The notes beneath the pieces are model-generated. The model did not search any database. It saw nothing but the letters and a program-made list of their open reading frames with translations, and had not been told where the DNA came from. Positions 7,377 to 13,731 of a stretch of DNA of 64,000 bases are shown piece after piece. Origin of the DNA: JALYOC01 sp036675345. GTDB lineage: Bacteria; Myxococcota; Myxococcia; Myxococcales; Myxococcaceae. How positions within the stretch are numbered: the first letter of the stretch is position 1; the number at the start of each line of letters is the position of its first letter. The stretch covers positions 186,001 through 250,000 of the forward strand of contig JAKFFE010000017.1 of the NCBI GenBank assembly GCA_036675345.1, written 5' to 3'. A program made the translations under genes and the position numbers.

Positions 7377-9272
7377 CTAACCGGGAAGCTGGGCGTCCGC
7401 CGCCTGGGCGAAGGCGGGATGGGAGGAGAGGTGGAGCACCTGGGTCAAGGTGCCCAGGTGCTTGATCATCCGCGCCAGCAGCGGGTACTTGGATTCGTCC
7501 ACCGCCAGCCCGTCTTCGATCAGCACCGGCACCTTCAGCCGGGCGCTGACCTTCTCGATCAGGGTCAAGCGCAAGGAGAGGTACAGCAGATCCAGGTCCC
7601 GGGGAGGCAAGGCTCCCGCCGCGCTCCGGGCCCCTCCGGCCAACAGGGCGGTGGCCCGGCCGGTCAGATCGAACTCCACCCCCAGCACCCGGCGGTCGGA
7701 GAGCGCCGCCACGTACTGCGCAATCCGGTCCTTGGAGCCCGCCGCCAGGGTGGGCAGATCGCTTTGCAGCAGGTCCGCGGCAGCGGACAGCAGCGGCCCA
7801 CAGGGGTCCTCCAGCGGTTCTCCTCCGGCCGGGGCGGCCCCCGGGGCCGGGGCCACCGGCGCGGCAGCGGCGCCGGACTGGGCCAGCTGGATCGACTCCC
7901 GGGTGCGGTTCAGCTCGCGCTCCACCTCCCGCGCGTCGCGGACGTAGCTGCCCTTCTCCAGCAGCTGGGCGTTGAGCGCCTCCTGCTCCCGCTGCAGCTT
8001 GTTCTGGGCCGCCATCGCCCCCAGGTACTCCGGGTCCTGCTCGTAGGCGGACAGCTGCTGGCGGTAGTCCTCCACCTTCTCCAACAGCAGCGGCTTGCGC
8101 CCCAGGACCTCGATCAGCTCCGCGGGGCTGGCGACGTCCATCGCCCCCAGGGCCTGGCGGACCACCTTGGCCTCATTGTCGAACTCGTCGCGGATCTTCT
8201 TCTCCCGCGCGCTTCGCATCCCGCCCCGGCGGGTGGTCTTCTGGGAGTCGGCCTTGTCGTCCACGTAGCGCAGCGCCAGCAGCGCGGCGAAGGAGAAGGC
8301 AGGGATGTCCAGGAGGGCAACGTAGCGGGCGGTCCCCTCCAGGAAGATCCCCAGCCCCAGGAACAGCACCCCGGCGCCCAGGGCCCCCAAGAAGCGCTGG
8401 TCCCCGGTCAGGGGTGGCACGAAGGCCGCCTCCTGCGGTTCGTCGTCCGAGGCCGGCGCCTCCGCCTCCAGCCGGGCCAGCTGATCGTCCCGGCGGGCCT
8501 CCAGCTGCGGGTACTGGGTGGCGCGCTCCAGGATGTCCGCGGGCAGGCCGAACCGCTCCGCGCTGGGCGCCGCCTCGTGCTCCTGCCTGGCCTGGGCCAG
8601 CGCCGCCTTGAGGCCGTCGGCCCCCTTGAGCCGGGACTCCAGCTCGAACAGCTGGGAGGACATCCCGTCCAGCTTGAACTGCAGGTCCTCCACCTCCTTG
8701 GCCAGGCGCAGCTCCTCCTCCAGCCCGTGCAGCTTCTCCTGGGCGGCGCGGACGTCACTGGCGGGCAGCACCGCCTGCGCCGAGGGCAGCCCGGCGGAGG
8801 AGAGGGAAGGCTTGCTGGCCCCCAGGGCCGGACGGGCGGTCCGGGGGCGACGGCTGGGCACCTGGGCGGCGGTGAAGGTGAACAGCTGTTCGAAGGTGCC
8901 CCGGCTGGGGAACCCTGCCTGGCCGCGGAGGAACTGGGCCATCTCCCCGCTGTCCTCGGTGACCACCTCGTAGGCGCCGGCGGCCTTGTTCAGCCGGGAG
9001 AGGTTCCCCTGGCCGCCCAGGGCGCGCATCAGCCGGTAGGTGGTCTGATCGTTGCCCAGCAGGGTCAACGCCACCTTGGCCTTCTGACCGGGCACCGCGA
9101 AGGCGGCGTCCTCACCGCGTCCGTCGGGGTAGCACAGCGCCACCACCAGCCCCGCCAGCGGCGCGGGAGCGGCGGCCGGGGTCTGGATCAGCAGATACCC
9201 GGGCTTGAGCGCGGCGCGCACCGTCGGCGAGAGGCCACGGACGTTCTGGGCGGCGAGCTCGAGCAGGTACAT
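7377..9272 (-). CDS. Degenerate SMC/Rad50-like coiled-coil protein with a central membrane region
   Basis: The 631-residue product looks like a decayed or repurposed SMC/AAA_27-type ATPase. The N-terminus (YLLELAAQNVRGLSPTV, then LKPGYLLIQT) fits the first strands of a Rad50-like head, but the Walker A GxxGxGKS that should follow is absent. Coiled coils occur at about 165-260 and 335-450. Between them two hydrophobic helices (about 290-330) would put it in the membrane. The C-terminus keeps a signature-like RDLDLLYLSLRLTLIEKV, a Walker-B-like VPVLIEDGLAVDESKYPLL and a final TQVLHLSSHP, the layout of an ABC-type head. ATP hydrolysis seems unlikely. It is 48 bases downstream-facing to yraN and may be co-transcribed. 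Function unknown. Confidence 0.65.
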   Translation of the reverse strand: MYLLELAAQNVRGLSPTVRAALKPGYLLIQTPAAAPAPLAGLVVALCYPDGRGEDAAFAVPGQKAKVALTLLGNDQTTYRLMRALGGQGNLSRLNKAAGAYEVVTEDSGEMAQFLRGQAGFPSRGTFEQLFTFTAAQVPSRRPRTARPALGASKPSLSSAGLPSAQAVLPASDVRAAQEKLHGLEEELRLAKEVEDLQFKLDGMSSQLFELESRLKGADGLKAALAQARQEHEAAPSAERFGLPADILERATQYPQLEARRDDQLARLEAEAPASDDEPQEAAFVPPLTGDQRFLGALGAGVLFLGLGIFLEGTARYVALLDIPAFSFAALLALRYVDDKADSQKTTRRGGMRSAREKKIRDEFDNEAKVVRQALGAMDVASPAELIEVLGRKPLLLEKVEDYRQQLSAYEQDPEYLGAMAAQNKLQREQEALNAQLLEKGSYVRDAREVERELNRTRESIQLAQSGAAAAPVAPAPGAAPAGGEPLEDPCGPLLSAAADLLQSDLPTLAAGSKDRIAQYVAALSDRRVLGVEFDLTGRATALLAGGARSAAGALPPRDLDLLYLSLRLTLIEKVSARLKVPVLIEDGLAVDESKYPLLARMIKHLGTLTQVLHLSSHPAFAQAADAQLPG

Positions 9273-9388
9273 GTCCGCCGCAGTCTAGGCCAGGTGGCCC
9301 GGGTGACGAGCCTGAACTTCCAGCCAACAACGCAGCCCTCCCGTCACTGCGTCCAGGGAGGACGGGACGAGGGGCGCGGGAACACAAA

Positions 9389-9434
9389 GTGGGCCAGAAG
9401 GCGAACGCCCGGAGGCATCCTGCCCTTGGCCCAC
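9389..9434 (-). terminator. Intrinsic terminator after rplS with a shared core, copy A
   Basis: On the minus strand an 8-bp stem (GTGGGCCA / TGGCCCAC) is followed at once by TTTGTGTT, a normal intrinsic terminator for the trmD-rplS operon. Its loop holds GCAGGATGCCTCCGG, also found in the terminator after ndk (13207-13235). A second GC-rich stem, GGCCCCG / CGGGGCC at 9492-9510, sits nearer the rplS stop and has no T-tract. Confidence 0.7.
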
Positions 9435-9518
9435 GAGACGCACCGCCCACCTGGGGGCAGCGATGCGCCGGAAACAGGGTGAAGCACGGGAGGCCCCGGG
9501 AAGCGGGGCCCCGCCGGA

Positions 9519-9911
9519 CTAACCGGCCTTGGCGGCCTTGGGCGCGCCGGCCACCGGACGATCCTCGTCCAGGGTGTCGATGCGGGAGGCCTTGCCGCGC
9601 AGACCGCGGAGGTAGAACAGCCGGTTGCGGTTCACCTTGCCGCGCGAGAGGACTTCGATCTTCTCGTAGCGGGGGCTGTGCAGGGGGAAGATGCGCTCCA
9701 CGCCGACGCCGTAGGAAACCTTGCGCACGGTGAAGCTGGCCCGGTTCTGACCCTTGGTCTTCCGGATCACGATCCCCTCGAAGGGCTGGACGCGCTCCTT
9801 CTCGCCCTCCTTCACCTTCCAGTGAACGCGAACGCTGTCGCCCGTCTTGAAGGGGCTGACGTCCTGGCGGATCTGCTTGTTCTCGACGTACTCGAGCAGG
9901 CTGTTACGCAT
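9519..9911 (-). CDS. rplS: 50S ribosomal protein L19
   Basis: L19 lies at the 30S-50S interface. The 130-residue protein matches from VSPFKTGDSVRVHWKVKEGE through RVQPFEGIVIRKTKG, SFTVRKVSYGVGVERIFPLHSP and KIEVLSRGKVNRNRLFYLR, with a short Ala/Lys-rich extension at the C-terminus. It is last in rpsP-khpA-rimM-trmD-rplS, the order known from many bacteria. A 103-base gap separates it from trmD; that gap contains a small hairpin (CATCCAG/CTGGATG, 9982-10000) which might be a leader structure. The Shine-Dalgarno candidate CGGAG is rather far (about 13 bases) from the ATG. Confidence 0.98.
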   Translation of the reverse strand: MRNSLLEYVENKQIRQDVSPFKTGDSVRVHWKVKEGEKERVQPFEGIVIRKTKGQNRASFTVRKVSYGVGVERIFPLHSPRYEKIEVLSRGKVNRNRLFYLRGLRGKASRIDTLDEDRPVAGAPKAAKAG

Positions 9912-10014
9912 GACGAAAGATACTCCGTGCTTCTATGGAAAAGAGCGGGCGTACCTACCAGAGAGGTCCCCGCGGTACAAGCATCCAGAAGAGCTGGATG
10001 TTCCCCGGGATCGA

Positions 10015-10749
10015 TTAAAGCTCGTCCTCCCGCAAGCCCAGCAGCTTGCGATCCGCCACCGAGAGCTCCAGCCGGGCAAACAGGTCCGGCCGGCGCTCGC
10101 GGGTCAGCCTCAGGGCATGCCAGCGCCTCCAGCGGGCGATCCGGGCGTGGTTCCCCTCCTGCAACAGCTGGGGGACCGCGGCGTCCCGGAAGATCGGCGG
10201 GCGGGTGTACTGGGGGTACTCCAGCAGGCCCTCTTCGAAGGACTCGCTGCCCACCGACCCCAGGTTGCCCAACACCCCGGGAACCAGCCGGGCCATGGCG
10301 TCCACCACGATCAGCGCGGCCAGCTCCCCGCCGGTGATCACGTAGTCGCCCACCGAGATCTCACCGTCCAGGTGGGCAAGGGCCCGCTCGTCGATCCCCT
10401 CGTAGCGGCCGCAGACCAGGATGATCCCCGCCGGATCCGCCGCCAGCTCGCGCACCCGGGCCTGGGTCAGGGTGGGCCCGCGGGGGCTGAGCAGATAGGC
10501 CTTGGCGCCCGGCAGCCTGACCCGGGCCGCCTCCACCGCGCCCACCACCGGCTCCACCTTCATCACCATCCCCGCGCCGCCGCCGTAGGGGGTGTCGTCG
10601 GCGATCTTGTGCTTGCCGGAGGTGAAGTCGCGCAGGTCGGTGATCCCCACCGAGACCAGGCCCCGCTCCTGCGCCTTGCCCAGGATGCTCTCCGCCAGAT
10701 AGCCGGAGATCATCCGCGGAAACAGGGTGAGGACCTCGGCGCGCAGCAT
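10015..10749 (-). CDS. trmD: tRNA (guanine-N1-)-methyltransferase TrmD
   Basis: TrmD makes m1G37 in tRNAs that read CNN codons, preventing +1 frameshifts. The 244-residue protein has the SPOUT trefoil-knot motifs: LTLFPRMISGYLAESILGKA at the start, DDTPYGGGAGMVMK, YLLSPRGPTLTQ, LVCGRYEGIDERALAH, EISVGDYVITGGELAAL and the LLEYPQYTRPPIF interface. All expected cofactor-loop residues are present. It follows rimM by 3 bases and precedes rplS. Length is normal for the family. Confidence 0.98.
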   Translation of the reverse strand: MLRAEVLTLFPRMISGYLAESILGKAQERGLVSVGITDLRDFTSGKHKIADDTPYGGGAGMVMKVEPVVGAVEAARVRLPGAKAYLLSPRGPTLTQARVRELAADPAGIILVCGRYEGIDERALAHLDGEISVGDYVITGGELAALIVVDAMARLVPGVLGNLGSVGSESFEEGLLEYPQYTRPPIFRDAAVPQLLQEGNHARIARWRRWHALRLTRERRPDLFARLELSVADRKLLGLREDEL

Positions 10750-10752
10750 GGA

Positions 10753-11274
10753 CTACTCGCCCAGCTCGAAGGGCCGGATCACCAGCCGCCCGGCGGGCAC
10801 GTCCACCGAGACCACGAAGTCGTCGGCAAACGGCACCACCACCTCCGCCCCACCCTCCTTGCGGATCACCAGATTGGGCACCGGCCCGGTCTCCCAGATC
10901 TCCACCAGGGTCCCCAGCGCGTTGCCCGCCTCGTCAAAGGCGGCCAGGCCGATCAGATCGCCCTGGAAGAACTCGTTCTCCCCCGGGGCGGTCAGATCCT
11001 CGCGGAACACCAGCACCGCCGAACCGACCAGCCTCTCCGAGGCGTCGCGACCGCGGACCCCCTTGAGGACCAGCAGCAGCTCCTTGGGGGTCTCGCGCAC
11101 CGACTCGATGGTCAGGGTCTGCGGCGTTCCTCCCTGCTTGGGCTTGATCAGCACCCGCCGGACCTGGTGCAGCGCCTCCGAGCCGGGGTCGAACAGCTTC
11201 ACCCCGATCTCGCCGGTCAGCCCATGGGCACGGTTGACGTAGCCGACCTGCAGGTGCGGTTCGAGCGGCGCCAC
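10753..11274 (-). CDS. rimM: 16S rRNA processing protein RimM
   Basis: RimM assists maturation of the 30S head and binds S19. The 173-residue product has the N-terminal RimM domain (LQVGYVNRAHGLTGEIGVKLF) and a C-terminal PRC-barrel (about 95-170: FFQGDLIGLAAFDEAGNALG, then VVVPFADDFVVSVDVPAGRL). The start is GTG at 11274, two bases after the khpA stop, with no convincing Shine-Dalgarno sequence, so translation probably depends on re-initiation. Operon position between khpA and trmD is standard. Confidence 0.97.
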   Translation of the reverse strand: MAPLEPHLQVGYVNRAHGLTGEIGVKLFDPGSEALHQVRRVLIKPKQGGTPQTLTIESVRETPKELLLVLKGVRGRDASERLVGSAVLVFREDLTAPGENEFFQGDLIGLAAFDEAGNALGTLVEIWETGPVPNLVIRKEGGAEVVVPFADDFVVSVDVPAGRLVIRPFELGE

Positions 11275-11276
11275 GG

Positions 11277-11543
11277 TCAGGAAGCAGGCGTCGGCGAGGT
11301 CGCGGACTTCTTGTCGTCCAGGACCTCCAGCCGGGCCTTGATCCCCTTGCGGTGCGCCAGCGAGGTCAGCAGCGAGCGCATCGCATTCACGGTGCGGCCA
11401 TCCCGGCCGATCACCTTGCCCACGTCATCCGGGGCCACCTTGAGCTCCAGGAGCTTGCCGCCCTCATGATCCGAGGTGCGCAGCTCCACGAGCTCCGGCT
11501 TGTCCACCAGGGATCGCGCCAGGTACAGGACCAGAGCTTCCAT
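11277..11543 (-). CDS. khpA: KH-domain RNA-binding protein KhpA
   Basis: KhpA is a small KH-domain protein that in Gram-positive bacteria pairs with KhpB and binds many RNAs. The 88-residue product carries the single KH domain with the GxxG loop as GRDG in VGKVIGRDGRTVNAMRSLLT, preceded by VELRTSDHEGGKLLELKVAPDD. The C-terminal tail is short and polar. It lies between rpsP and rimM, the usual location in Firmicutes and deltaproteobacteria. Function in this lineage is inferred only. Confidence 0.95.
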   Translation of the reverse strand: MEALVLYLARSLVDKPELVELRTSDHEGGKLLELKVAPDDVGKVIGRDGRTVNAMRSLLTSLAHRKGIKARLEVLDDKKSATSPTPAS

Positions 11544-11560
11544 GGTGGCCAGGGAAGCGA

Positions 11561-11833
11561 CTACGCCTTGGTGACGGGAGCGGCGGCAGCAGCGGCCTTG
11601 GCGGCGCGCTTGATCAGCCCGGCCACGGTCTCGGAAGGCGTGGCGCCCTCCTTCAGCCAGTGCGACAGGCGCTCCTGGGCGAACTCGATCTTGGGGGGGT
11701 TGAGGTTGGGGTCGTACGCGCCAATCGCCTCGATGAACTTGCCATCCCGGGGGTTACGCGAGTCGGTCGCGACCACGTGGTAGTACGGCTTCTTCTTGGC
11801 GCCAGCGCGGGAGAGACGGAGGACGACGGCCAT
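11561..11833 (-). CDS. rpsP: 30S ribosomal protein S16
   Basis: The 90-residue protein is S16, an early-binding 30S assembly protein. It shows the complete family pattern: AVVLRLSRAGAKKKPYYHVV, ATDSRNPRDGKFIEAIGAYDP, then ERLSHWLKEGATPSETV. An Ala-rich tail ends the protein. It is first in the trmD operon, behind a good sigma-70 promoter at 11877-11906 that gives a leader of about 37 bases. GGAG lies upstream of the ATG. Confidence 0.98.
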   Translation of the reverse strand: MAVVLRLSRAGAKKKPYYHVVATDSRNPRDGKFIEAIGAYDPNLNPPKIEFAQERLSHWLKEGATPSETVAGLIKRAAKAAAAAAPVTKA

Positions 11834-11876
11834 GGTGTTGCTCCAGATTTCAGTTCGTCGAATGAAAGGGAGGCGG

Positions 11877-11906
11877 CTTCTAGCCGCTACCCGACAGATT
11901 TGTCAA
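11877..11906 (-). promoter_or_regulatory. Predicted sigma-70 promoter of the rpsP-rplS operon
   Basis: Reading the minus strand: TTGACA (11906-11901), an 18-base spacer and TAGAAG (11882-11877). The perfect -35 and its location between rlmN and rpsP make it the likely operon promoter. Confidence 0.6.
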
Positions 11907-11934
11907 GCAAGGACGCACCCTTACCCAGGTGTGT

Positions 11935-13101
11935 CTAGCCCGGAGGGGAACTCCCCGCTCCGAGAGGTACTTCCGGTCCCCCCACCGGCGCCATCGCCGG
12001 TTGGACGACCACGTTGGCCAGCTGTCCGCAGGCCGCCGAGATGTCCCGGCCCCTGTTCTGCCGGATGAAGGCGGCCACATGCAAGCTGTCCAGCAGGGCC
12101 CGGAAGGCCTCCGCCCGGTTCCCGCTGGTGGTCTTGAACCCCAACCCGGGGTTCTCGTTGTAGGGGATCAGGTTCACCTTCGCCGGCAGATCCTTGACGA
12201 TCTCCGCCAGCCGGTAGGCGTCCTCGTCGGTGTCGTTGACCCCGGAGAGCAGCACGTACTCGAAGGTGATCCGCCGTCCCTGGCGCATCGGGAAGGCCTT
12301 ACAGGCCTCGATCAGGTCGGCGATCTTCCACCGCTTGTTGATCGGCATCGTGGCCGACCGCTGCTCGTCGGTGGTGGCGTTGAGCGAGATCGCCAGCTTG
12401 ACCTCGGTCTCCGCGCCCAGCCGGGCGATCATCGGCACCAGGCCCACGGTGGAGACGGTGATGTGGCGGTGGGAGAAGTTGGGACCGTCCACCGACTGCA
12501 GGTTCTCCAGCGCCACCTTGAGGTGGGTGAAGTTGTGCAAAGGCTCGCCCATCCCCATGAAGACCAGGTTGGTCAGCGGGCGGTTGATCTCCAGCCCCTC
12601 GTTGGCCCGCACCTCGCGGTTCACCGCGTGAACCTGGGAGACGATCTCTCCGGGAGTCAGGTTGCGCAGCAGGCCCAGGGTCCCGGTGGCGCAGAAGGTA
12701 CAGCCCATCGCGCAGCCCACCTGGGTGGAGACGCACAGCGTCTTGCGCTCCGGGGAGGGCATGTAGACGGATTCGATCAGCTTCCCGTCCCGGGTGCGGA
12801 ACCGGTACTTGATGGTCCCGTCCACCGAGCGCTGCTCCAGGTCCTTGACGACCCAGATGATCTCCGCCCGCTCCTCCAGCGTCTGCCGGAGTGACTTGGA
12901 GAGGTCGGTCATCTCCGCGAAGGAGCTCACCCCGCGCTGGTGCAGCCACTTGAAGATCTGCTTGGCGCGGAACGGCTTTTCGCCCAACTCGCCCACAAAC
13001 GCGGTCAGCTTCTCCTGGGAGAGGCTGAGGAGGTCCACCTTCTTGGAGGGTGGCGCGGGCGCCTTCTCGGGCGCCTCGATCTGGGCAATGGGCTCGGACA
13101 T
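11935..13101 (-). CDS. rlmN: Dual-specificity RNA methyltransferase RlmN (radical SAM)
   Basis: RlmN makes m2A2503 in 23S rRNA and m2A37 in some tRNAs. The 388-residue product has the radical-SAM CxxxCxxC cluster motif in GCAMGCTFCATG, preceded by RKTLCVSTQVG, then LVFMGMGEPLHN, RHITVSTVG, KLAISLNATTDEQR, FEYVLLSGVND and a C-terminal RGRDISAACGQL whose Cys is the methyl-carrying residue. The N-terminal helix-bundle domain (about 30-100) has GEKPFRAKQIFKWLHQRG. I chose ATG 13101 because GAGGA lies about 7 bases upstream; the frame is open further. The last 20 residues are a Pro/Gly-rich tail. Confidence 0.97.
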   Translation of the reverse strand: MSEPIAQIEAPEKAPAPPSKKVDLLSLSQEKLTAFVGELGEKPFRAKQIFKWLHQRGVSSFAEMTDLSKSLRQTLEERAEIIWVVKDLEQRSVDGTIKYRFRTRDGKLIESVYMPSPERKTLCVSTQVGCAMGCTFCATGTLGLLRNLTPGEIVSQVHAVNREVRANEGLEINRPLTNLVFMGMGEPLHNFTHLKVALENLQSVDGPNFSHRHITVSTVGLVPMIARLGAETEVKLAISLNATTDEQRSATMPINKRWKIADLIEACKAFPMRQGRRITFEYVLLSGVNDTDEDAYRLAEIVKDLPAKVNLIPYNENPGLGFKTTSGNRAEAFRALLDSLHVAAFIRQNRGRDISAACGQLANVVVQPAMAPVGGPEVPLGAGSSPPG

Positions 13102-13206
13102 CTGCGTCCTCAAAACGAGAGAGCGGCCCAACTGCTTCCCACGGCAGGGGGAGCGAGTCAAAGGGCGGTCGGTTGTCGACGCCTACCAGGCAGGCGGGAA
13201 TGCAAA

Positions 13207-13235
13207 CGGCCGGAGGCATCCTGCGCCCCCGGCCG
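13207..13235 (-). terminator. Intrinsic terminator after ndk with a shared core, copy B
   Basis: Minus strand: stem CGGCCGG / CCGGCCG (7 bp) followed by TTTGCATT, 27 bases after the ndk stop. The loop contains GCAGGATGCCT running into the stem, the same core as copy A at 9389-9434. About 27 of 31 positions match between the two copies. Confidence 0.65.
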
Positions 13236-13261
13236 CGATCTTCAGCGAATGAGTCCGACGA

Positions 13262-13699
13262 CTACTTGGTCCAGGTGTACTTCTGGATCTCGGTCTCGCG
13301 GAAGAAGTACGCGATCTCGTTCTTGGCGTTCTCCACGCTGTCAGAACCGTGGACGGTGTTCTTCTCCACGTTGGTGGCGAAGTCCTTGCGGAGGGTGCCC
13401 GCGGCGGCGTTGGCCGGGTTGGTGGCGCCCATCAGGTCGCGGTTGGCCAAAACGGCGTTCTCGCCCTCCAGGACCATCAGCAGGACCGGACCGGCGGTCA
13501 TGAAGGTCACCAGGTCCTTGAAGAAGGGCCGGGCCGCGTGGACCGCGTAGAAGCCCTCGGCCTCCTTCGCGGACAGGTGGTGCATCCGCATCGCGACGGG
13601 CTTGAGACCCTTCTCCTCGAAGCGGGAGACGATCTTGCCGATCACGCCCTTCTCGAGACCGTCGGGCTTGATGATGGACAGCGTGCGCTCAGTGGCCAT
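13262..13699 (-). CDS. ndk: Nucleoside diphosphate kinase
   Basis: Ndk moves the gamma phosphate from ATP onto other NDPs through a phospho-His. The 145-residue protein has ERTLSIIKPDGLEKGVIGKI, the LMVLEGENAV strand, GATNPANAAAGTLRKDFA and the catalytic His in NTVHGSDSVENAKNEIAYFF. Length and all active-site residues are standard. ATG 13699 is chosen because AAGGA lies 8 bases upstream; the much longer open frame upstream is antisense to nothing real and overlaps the kinase gene. The kinase-TPR gene ends 32 bases upstream on the same strand. Confidence 0.98.
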   Translation of the reverse strand: MATERTLSIIKPDGLEKGVIGKIVSRFEEKGLKPVAMRMHHLSAKEAEGFYAVHAARPFFKDLVTFMTAGPVLLMVLEGENAVLANRDLMGATNPANAAAGTLRKDFATNVEKNTVHGSDSVENAKNEIAYFFRETEIQKYTWTK

Positions 13700-13731
13700 G
13701 GTTGTTTTCCTTGGGAAAGTGGAGCGCGCTT

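Noticed and set aside
6891..9482. Long open frame on the + strand antisense to the SMC-like gene
   Set aside because: Gln/Gly/Arg/Pro/Leu-rich translation with no motif, a typical mirror of a GC-rich gene. The opposite strand has clear coiled coils and family-like ends.
9273..9518. Small gene or tRNA between the SMC-like gene and rplS
   Set aside because: No cloverleaf and no coding frame with a plausible start; the gap is explained by the terminators.
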